From Streptomyces sp. CBMA291 (GTDB lineage: Bacteria > Actinomycetota > Actinomycetes > Streptomycetales > Streptomycetaceae), in contig NZ_MSJP01000085.1 of assembly GCF_014596525.1 (NCBI RefSeq), positions 26,957 through 90,956 on the forward strand: DNA of 64,000 bases. Reading direction: 5' to 3'. Numbering within the stretch: position 1 is the stretch's first letter; every line of letters begins with the position of its first letter. Position numbers and translations under genes: made by a program. The notes beneath the pieces are model-generated. The model saw only the letters and a program-made list of their open reading frames with translations. It did no database searches and had not been told where the DNA came from. Positions 58,799 through 64,000 of the stretch are shown here, one piece after another.

Positions 58799-59583
58799 GC
58801 TGCCCGGAGGCGACCGGGGCGGCGGAGGCGACCGCCGCCCTGGAGGACGCGACCCGGCGGCTGCGGGCGGTACTGGACGCTCCGGAGGCGGCCGAGACCC
58901 GTCCTGCCGGTGCCGGTCCTGCCGGTGCCGACGCCCGGCGGGCCTCGCTGGACGAGGAGCTGTGCGACCGGCTGATCGACCTGGCCGCCGCCCGAGCCTG
59001 GGCGGCGGACCGGGCGACCGCGCGGGACCCGGCGGCCGGCGTACTGCGCGGGTGCGCGCTGTGGGCCGTGGCGACGGACACCGCACGCGTCCTGGCCATG
59101 ACCGGAACGGACCGGCCCGCGAGGGGCGCCACCGTGGCGGCGCACGGCCGGGTGGCGGACCTGGTCACCGCGCTGGCCGGGGCCGAGGTCTACGACGGGG
59201 TGCGCGACCGGCTGCGCACCGCGCTGGGCCCGCGCCCGGCCGGGCGGGCCGCCGCCGCCTGGGAGATCGCCGAGTCCGCGCTGTCGGGCCTGGGCACCAC
59301 CCGGGACGAGTGGGTCGGGGCCGACCCGGCGCACACCGCCGCGGGCGGCTGGGTGCTGGTGGACCGCGTCGGCAGGCTCGCGCTGGGCGCGGCCCTGCTG
59401 TCGGCCGCCCCGGCGTACCCGGCCGAACAGGCCGAGACCTGCGTCAACGCGGCCCGCCGGTACACCTGGAACCATCTGCGCCAGCCGCCCCCGGAGGCCG
59501 CCACGGCCGTCCACGTACGGCGCACCGCCGACCTGGTCGACTGGATCGCCGGGTCCGCGCCCGTGGAACGGAGCCGCGCGTGA
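58795..59583 (+). CDS. Unrecognised helical protein in the biosynthetic cluster
   Basis: 262 aa, Ala/Arg-rich and predicted all-helical with no membrane segment. It contains two Cys in the N-terminal half and WEIAESALSGLGTTRDEWVG, GGWVLVDRVGRLALGAALL and ETCVNAARRYTWNHLRQPP. The first half (RAWAADRATARDPAAG with AEVYDGVRDRL) faintly recalls the C-terminal helical bundle of acyl-CoA dehydrogenases, but no flavin or active-site motif is visible. GTGA overlaps at both ends place it firmly in the operon. Confidence 0.75.
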   Translation: MSCPEATGAAEATAALEDATRRLRAVLDAPEAAETRPAGAGPAGADARRASLDEELCDRLIDLAAARAWAADRATARDPAAGVLRGCALWAVATDTARVLAMTGTDRPARGATVAAHGRVADLVTALAGAEVYDGVRDRLRTALGPRPAGRAAAAWEIAESALSGLGTTRDEWVGADPAHTAAGGWVLVDRVGRLALGAALLSAAPAYPAEQAETCVNAARRYTWNHLRQPPPEAATAVHVRRTADLVDWIAGSAPVERSRA

Positions 59584-60974
59584 GCGGGCGGTCGAGCACC
59601 CCGGAGGAGGGGAAGCCGGTGACGGAGGAGGAGGGGCCCGGGTCCGGCCGGATCGCGGGCCTGCTGCTTGCCATCCTGCCCAGGACACCGGCGGGACGGC
59701 GCCTCGCGGCCGGGGCGGCGGTCGACTCGGTCGGCTCGGGCATGTTCCTGGCCGCCTCCACCCTGTACTTCGTCACGGTCGTCGGCCTGCCCGCCTCCCG
59801 GGTCGGCCTGGTGCTGTCCCTCGCCGCGGTGGCCGGGCTGCTGAGCCCCGTACCGCTCGGCAGACTGGCCGACCGCGTGGGTCCGGTGCGGGTGTACGTC
59901 GCCCTGCTGATGCTGCGCGGCCTCGGCTACGCCGGATTCGCCCTGATCGACGACTTCTGGCCGTACGCCGTGCTCACCTGCGTACTCACGGCCCTGGACC
60001 GGGGCTGTTCTCCCCTCCAGCAGGTGGTCGTGGGCATCGTCGAGGGCGGGCGGAACCAGACCCGGACGATGGCCTCCATCCGCTCGGTGCGCAACATCGG
60101 TCTGACCGGGGGCTTCCTGCTCGCGGGCGCGGTCCTGGCGATCCAGGAGCGGGCGGCGTTCGTCGCGCTGTTCCTGGCGAACGCCGTGACCTTCTGGGTG
60201 ATCGCCGTCGTGGTGGAGCAACTGCGCCGCCGTCTCCCGGCCGCGCCTGCGGCGTCCCCCGCGCCCCCGGCGGACGCCGCCGGGCCGGCCGCGTCCGAGC
60301 CTCGGCCCACGGCGGTCCGCAGCCCCTTCCGGGACCTGCGGTTCATGCTCTTCACCCTCTCCAACGGCGTGCTGTCCCTGCACGACTCGGTGCTCTTCGT
60401 CCTCCTGCCGCTGTGGCTGACCACGGCCACCGACGCGCCGTCCTCGGCGGTCTCGGTCCTGCTCGCGGTCAACACCGTGCTGACCGTGCTGCTCCAGGTG
60501 TACGTGGCCCGGTTCGCCGAGACCACCGCGGCAGCCCTGCGGCTCATCCCGGTCGCCCTCGTCCCGCTGCTGGTCTCGTGCGCGGCGTTCGCCGGTGCCG
60601 AGCACGTTCCGATGTGGCTCGCGGCGGGCGGGGCGGTGCTCGCCGTGGTGCTGCTGACGGTGGGCGAGAACCTGCACTCGATCGCCGTGTGGAACCTGTC
60701 CTACGAGCTGTCGCCCGCCTCGGCCCGGTCCCGCTACCTGGCCACCTTCAGCCTGGGCCTGACCGGCCAGCAGATCGTCGGCCCGGTCCTGATGACCAGC
60801 GTGCTGCTGCCGTTGGGCACGGCGGGCTGGGCCCTGCTCGCCGCGGTGTTCGCCCTGGCCGCCGTGGTGGTGAGGGTCACCGGCGCACCCCGCGCGACCC
60901 CCGCCCCCGCCCCCGCGCCCTCTGCCTCTTCTTCCTCCTCCTCTTCCGGTTCTCCCAGCGAGGTGACCCCATGA
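59580..60974 (+). CDS. MFS exporter of the cluster
   Basis: 464 aa with about twelve membrane segments. GRLADRVGPVRVY in the 2-3 loop is the MFS motif A and DRGCSPLQQ and RSVRNIG lie in the middle. Probably exports the product and gives self-resistance. Two starts are possible: GTG 59580 (overlapping the preceding stop) or GTG 59619, which has AGGAGG 8 bases upstream. The C-terminus is an Ala/Pro then poly-Ser tail. Confidence 0.9.
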   Translation: MSGRSSTPEEGKPVTEEEGPGSGRIAGLLLAILPRTPAGRRLAAGAAVDSVGSGMFLAASTLYFVTVVGLPASRVGLVLSLAAVAGLLSPVPLGRLADRVGPVRVYVALLMLRGLGYAGFALIDDFWPYAVLTCVLTALDRGCSPLQQVVVGIVEGGRNQTRTMASIRSVRNIGLTGGFLLAGAVLAIQERAAFVALFLANAVTFWVIAVVVEQLRRRLPAAPAASPAPPADAAGPAASEPRPTAVRSPFRDLRFMLFTLSNGVLSLHDSVLFVLLPLWLTTATDAPSSAVSVLLAVNTVLTVLLQVYVARFAETTAAALRLIPVALVPLLVSCAAFAGAEHVPMWLAAGGAVLAVVLLTVGENLHSIAVWNLSYELSPASARSRYLATFSLGLTGQQIVGPVLMTSVLLPLGTAGWALLAAVFALAAVVVRVTGAPRATPAPAPAPSASSSSSSSGSPSEVTP

Positions 60975-62248
60975 CAGAACACGTGCTGATCGTCGGCGGA
61001 GGCAGGGAAATCCCCGGCCTGATCCGCGACGCGGGCGGCCCCGACGTCGTCACGACCATCCTGTGCCGGATGGACTTCGTCCCCAAGGTCCGCGAGCCCG
61101 GACGGCACGACCGGGTGCTGGCCCTGCGCTCCGACGCCCCCGACGCGGAGTGGATCGCGCTGGCCGCGGCCGTCCACGCGAGGCAGCCCTTCACCCGTGT
61201 GGGCACCTTCGGCGAGCGGGACCAGGACCGGGCCGCGGCGGTCGCCGCCGCCCTCGGTCTGCCCTGTCACTCGCCGGAGACCATCGCCCGTGTCCACGAC
61301 AAGGAGGCGATGCGTCGGCGGCTGGCGGAACTCGGCGTGGACGAGACCCCGGGCGGGCGGGTCGCCGACGTGGCCGAACTGCGGTCCTTCCTGGCCCGGC
61401 ACGGCACTCCGTGCGTGGTCAAGCCGGTGCGGGGAGCGGGCAGCTTCGGCGTCTCCGTGGTCCGTGACCTCGACGGGGCGGAGGCGGCCTTCGCCCGCGC
61501 CTCGGCGGACTTCGAGGTCATCCCGGACGCGGGCGTCCTCGTGGAGCGGTTCCACGAGGGGCCGCAGTTCAGCGTCGAGGCCTTCTCGGAGGACGGCGAG
61601 CACGAGATCCTCGCCGTGACGCGGAAGTTCTCCGACCCGGTGGGCTTCGTCGAACTCGGCCACGTCGTGCCCGCCGAGCTGTCCCCCGAGCAGACGGACG
61701 CGGTGCACGGGTACGTACGGCGGCTCCTCGACGCCCTCGGCATCGCGTACGGCGTCACCCACACCGAGGTCGTGCTGACGGCGGACGGGCCCCGGGTCAT
61801 CGAGACCCACGTCCGGCTCGCCGGGGACGAGATCCCCTATCTGGTGCACGATGTCACCGGAGTCGACCTGGTGGACTGCGTGGTGCGGCAGACGCTGGGC
61901 CTGCCGGTGCTCGCGGACATCCGCAGGACCCTGGCCGACCCGTCGGTGGACAGGAGCCCGGAGGCGATCTGGTTCGCCGTCCCGCGGGCGCGCGGCACCC
62001 TCGCGCGGATCGGCGGCCTGGACGAGGCCGCCGACCGACCCGGCGTGGTGACCGCCGAGGCCCTGCTCGGCGCCGGGGACGTGCTGGGGGACCTGGACAG
62101 CTCGGAGTCCCGGGCGGCCTTCGTGCGCGCCCGGGGTGCGGACGCGGCCGAGGCCGTGGAACGCGCCCGGCAGGCCGTGGCGGCGCTGGAGTTCGAGGTG
62201 ACGGTGTCCGGTGACGGCGCGGCCGGCGGCTCGGGAGACTGGATCTGA
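60971..62248 (+). CDS. ATP-grasp ligase 2 (L-amino-acid ligase-like)
   Basis: 425 aa. VVKPVRGAGSFGVSVV is the ATP loop and VIETHVRLAGDEIPYLVHDVTG the metal/substrate motif, the latter typical of L-amino-acid ligases such as the BacD/DapC type. ERFHEGPQFSVEAFS is also diagnostic. With ligase 1 it suggests at least two ATP-dependent couplings. ATGA overlap with the exporter. Confidence 0.92.
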   Translation: MTEHVLIVGGGREIPGLIRDAGGPDVVTTILCRMDFVPKVREPGRHDRVLALRSDAPDAEWIALAAAVHARQPFTRVGTFGERDQDRAAAVAAALGLPCHSPETIARVHDKEAMRRRLAELGVDETPGGRVADVAELRSFLARHGTPCVVKPVRGAGSFGVSVVRDLDGAEAAFARASADFEVIPDAGVLVERFHEGPQFSVEAFSEDGEHEILAVTRKFSDPVGFVELGHVVPAELSPEQTDAVHGYVRRLLDALGIAYGVTHTEVVLTADGPRVIETHVRLAGDEIPYLVHDVTGVDLVDCVVRQTLGLPVLADIRRTLADPSVDRSPEAIWFAVPRARGTLARIGGLDEAADRPGVVTAEALLGAGDVLGDLDSSESRAAFVRARGADAAEAVERARQAVAALEFEVTVSGDGAAGGSGDWI

Positions 62249-62249
62249 C

Positions 62250-63320
62250 ATGACGGGCTCACGGGAACCCTCCGGTCCGGCGGGCGTCGGCGTCCGGGCG
62301 TCGGAGGAGCTGGCCGAGCGGGCGCGCGGGGTCCTGCCGAGGGCCGCGTACGAGTTCTACTCCGCCGGTTCGGACGAGGAGATCAGCGCGGGCGAGGCGG
62401 TGGCGGCCTGGCGCAGCCGACGGCTGCTGCCTCGGGTGCTTCGCGACGTCTCGTCCGTCGGGACGGGCGTCGACCTGCTGGGCACCCGACTCGCCTCGCC
62501 GGTGCTCGCCGGTCCGACGGCTTTTCACCGGATGGCGCACGACGAGGGCGAGACGGCCACGGCGGCGGGGGTCGCCGCGGCCGGTTCGCTGCTCGTGCTC
62601 TCCTCCCGTGCGACCCGTCACCCGGAGGACGTCGCCGCGGTGGCCGGGCCCTGGTGGTACCAGGTGTACTGGCTGCGGGACGCGGAGATCACCCGCCGTC
62701 AGGTCGACCGGGCGGTCGCCGCCGGTGCGCGGGCCCTGGTCCTGACGGTCGACGCCCCGTACGTGCCGCCCCGGGCGACTTCGGGGCTGCCGCTGCCCCT
62801 GCCCGACGACGACGAGCTGTGCCGTGCGGTGGGCATCGGCACCCGGTCGCCCGGCTGGGAGCAGGACCCTTCGCTCGGTCTGGACGCCATCGGCGGGCTG
62901 CACCGGATGTCCGGGCTTCCGGTCCTGGTCAAGGGGGTGTTGCGGGCCGACGACGCCAGGGCGTGCGTGGCCGCGGGCGCGGCGGGGGTGATCGTCTCGA
63001 ACCACGGCGGCAGGCAGCTGGACCGTGCGGTGTCCTCGGCGGACGCCCTCCCCGCCGTGGCTGCGGCGGTGGGCGCCGAGGTCCCGGTCCTCGTCGACGG
63101 CGGCATCCGCACCGGCACCGACGTGCTGGTGGCCCTCGCCCTGGGCGCTCGGGCCGTCCTGCTCGGCCGCCCCGTCGTCTGGGCCCTGGCCCTCGGCGGC
63201 GCCGGGGGCGTCACCGCACTCCTGGACTCGTACCGTGCCCAACTCGCCACGTCGATGGCCCTCGCCGGTTGCGCCCGGCTCGCGGACATCGACGGGGATC
63301 TGCTGTACGGAGGGACCTGA
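62250..63320 (+). CDS. FMN-dependent alpha-hydroxy-acid oxidase/dehydrogenase
   Basis: A 356-aa TIM-barrel protein of the glycolate oxidase/LldD family. It has AAYEFYSAGSDEE, LAGPTAFHRM, YQVYWLRD, LTVDAP, LVKGVL and SNHGGRQLD, with the catalytic His and Arg, and DGGIRTGTDV for the FMN phosphate. It oxidises an alpha-hydroxy acid to the 2-oxo acid, the likely substrate of the cluster's aminotransferase. ATG lies one base after the previous stop. It ends the cluster; a run of ten G (63327-63336) follows. Confidence 0.94.
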   Translation: MTGSREPSGPAGVGVRASEELAERARGVLPRAAYEFYSAGSDEEISAGEAVAAWRSRRLLPRVLRDVSSVGTGVDLLGTRLASPVLAGPTAFHRMAHDEGETATAAGVAAAGSLLVLSSRATRHPEDVAAVAGPWWYQVYWLRDAEITRRQVDRAVAAGARALVLTVDAPYVPPRATSGLPLPLPDDDELCRAVGIGTRSPGWEQDPSLGLDAIGGLHRMSGLPVLVKGVLRADDARACVAAGAAGVIVSNHGGRQLDRAVSSADALPAVAAAVGAEVPVLVDGGIRTGTDVLVALALGARAVLLGRPVVWALALGGAGGVTALLDSYRAQLATSMALAGCARLADIDGDLLYGGT

Positions 63321-63342
63321 CCCTTCGGGGGGGGGGAACGGC

Positions 63343-63602
63343 TCAGGCGTCCTGGAGCCGGCGGCGGATCCCGCCGATCGCGGGGTTCCGGTCCAGCTCC
63401 GGACAGCGGGCGCTCAGGTCGTCGACGAGGTCGCGGAGGAACACGACGGCCGCCGCGTGGAACTCACCGTAGGGCACCACACCGCGGGGGCCGCCCTCCT
63501 CCCGGATGTGGACCAGGTCCCCTTTCCGGTGGAACGCGTACTCTCCGGCTCCCTCCGCGGCGGAATGCCCCGCACGCGGTAATCGAGCTCGATCACTCCC
63601 AC
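63343..63602 (-). pseudogene. Small conserved gene broken by an apparent frameshift
   Basis: GTG 63602 has GGAGG 6 bases upstream and begins a plausible protein (GVIELDYRVRGIPPR). After about 17 codons that frame turns into Ser/Thr/Arg-rich nonsense. From about 63555 the next frame reads convincingly to TGA 63343 (EYAFHRKGDLVHIREEGG, then AAVVFLRDLVDDLSARCPEL) with high third-position GC. One inserted or deleted base near 63550-63560 would join the two into a protein of about 85 aa. Function unknown. It could also be a sequencing error. Confidence 0.65.
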
Positions 63603-63670
63603 GGCCTCCCTCCGGCACGGCCGAACGCCTCAAGGGGTGCCGCCGTCGAAATCGTCCCCGGAACGGCGAA

Positions 63671-63702
63671 AATCCCGCCCGATCTTTCGATCGGACGGGA
63701 TT
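63671..63702 (-). terminator. Intrinsic terminator of the tRNA-Ala gene
   Basis: 14-bp arms with one mismatch, loop TTTC (63685-63688), and a TTTT run after the stem on the minus strand. It begins 11 bases after the tRNA 3' end. Confidence 0.85.
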
Positions 63703-63713
63703 CCCGTTGTCTG

Positions 63714-63787
63714 TGGACCTGTGGGGATTTGAACCCCAGACCCCCTCGATGCGAACGAGGTGCGCTACCAGACTGCGCCACAGGCCC
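63714..63787 (-). tRNA. tRNA-Ala (anticodon CGC)
   Basis: 74 nt. Acceptor arms GGGCCTG and CAGGTCC pair with the alanine identity G3:U70 wobble. The D arm is GCGC/GCGC, the anticodon arm CCTCG/CGAGG with loop TTCGCAT (CGC), and the T arm TGGGG/CCCCA with loop TTCAAAT. Discriminator A; CCA is not encoded. It reads GCG, a very common Ala codon at this GC content. Confidence 0.96.
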
Positions 63788-63862
63788 TTGCGACGTGTGA
63801 AACATTAGCACCCCGACCGGCCCAGACAGAAATCCGGGCCTTCGCAGGTCAGCCTGGGGGTG

Positions 63863-64000
63863 TCACTCGTTGGCCGCGCGGGGGCGGTCGTCGTCCGCGT
63901 ACTGGTCGAAGAGGGGGGTGCGGCCGCGCCGGGGCGGGGCCTCGCGGCGGCGGGGGGCCGGGGGCGGGGTGGGCGCCGGGTCGGCCGCCGTGGAGGAGCG
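63863..64000 (-). CDS. 3' end of an unidentified gene (5' end outside window)
   Basis: An open frame enters from the right edge and ends at TGA 63863. It gives about 45 residues: a Pro/Ala/Arg-rich linker, then TPLFDQYADDDRPRAANE at the C-terminus. The composition is that of a flexible tail. Too little is visible to name the protein. Confidence 0.6.
   Translation of the reverse strand, partial: RSSTAADPAPTPPPAPRRREAPPRRGRTPLFDQYADDDRPRAANE

Noticed and set aside
63327..63336. Run of ten G as a phase-variation tract
   Set aside because: It lies outside any reading frame, after the last cluster gene, and is more likely a chance homopolymer or an assembly-sensitive spot.
49169..63787. Cluster as an integrative element inserted at tRNA-Ala
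   Set aside because: The tRNA 3' end does face the cluster, but I found no second copy of the tRNA end near 49.2 kb and no integrase or excisionase in the window.

Overview
The window is high-GC actinobacterial chromosome, almost certainly Streptomyces. Third codon positions are nearly all G or C, GTG starts are frequent, genes are often coupled by ATGA/GTGA overlaps, and it carries an SsgA-family protein, an Rpf-type muralytic factor, protein O-mannosyltransferase, an XRE/DUF5753 regulator beside a RsbW-like ATPase, and a Nur-type nickel operator. No transposase, integrase, prophage gene or CRISPR array was seen.

Region 1 (1-15.0 kb) is core chromosome: a PQQ-like beta-propeller protein, an ABC-F ATPase, ispE-rsmA, an Rpf-like protein, a TatD nuclease, a zinc-ribbon protein and rsmI on the minus strand; then protein O-mannosyltransferase, a penicillin-binding transpeptidase, a YbaK/ProX deacylase and an EamA permease on the plus strand. 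The order around ispE-rsmA-rpf-tatD-pmt matches what I remember of the S. coelicolor core.

Region 2 (15.1-19.3 kb) looks like an insertion: a compact four-gene minus-strand operon of a GlmU-like left-handed beta-helix protein, a MurA homologue (Asp at the catalytic Cys position), a class-C-type serine hydrolase and a MurB homologue. It is a second, stand-alone UDP-MurNAc-type pathway with visibly lower GC.

Region 3 (19.5-49.2 kb) is accessory or housekeeping: a TPR protein resembling a headless XRE regulator; an anti-sigma-like ATPase with a small partner and a divergent XRE regulator; an SDR and an esterase-like serine hydrolase; an ECF nickel/cobalt transporter (CbiMN-Q-O) behind a Nur box; an SsgA-like protein; an MMPL exporter with a TetR regulator and two twin operators; a tricorn-like protease with a repeat-expanded propeller; a Baeyer-Villiger monooxygenase/esterase/dehydrogenase operon; a MerR regulator with a 12-residue repeat head; exonuclease III; GNAT enzymes; an AIPR-like protein; and an FMO-SDR-MFS-TauE operon next to a TetR regulator.

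Region 4 (49.4-63.3 kb) is the most unusual part: a twelve-gene plus-strand biosynthetic gene cluster. It encodes a 2-oxoglutarate/Fe(II) oxygenase, an AurF-like diiron N-oxygenase, a lysine-2,3-aminomutase-like radical SAM enzyme, an enolase-superfamily epimerase/racemase, an Ldh-type dehydrogenase, two ATP-grasp ligases, a FemAB/BioF2-like acyltransferase, a branched-chain-type aminotransferase, an unrecognised protein, an MFS exporter and an FMN alpha-hydroxy-acid oxidase. There is no NRPS or PKS. The set predicts a small peptide-like metabolite containing a beta-amino and/or N-oxygenated amino acid, and I do not recognise it as a known pathway. The window ends with a frameshifted small gene, tRNA-Ala(CGC) with its terminator, and the 3' end of another gene.

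Two features cut across the window. At least ten genes have a TANNNT -10 hexamer ending 6-7 bases before the start codon, which predicts leaderless mRNAs. Many genes and gaps also carry in-frame minisatellite repeats.
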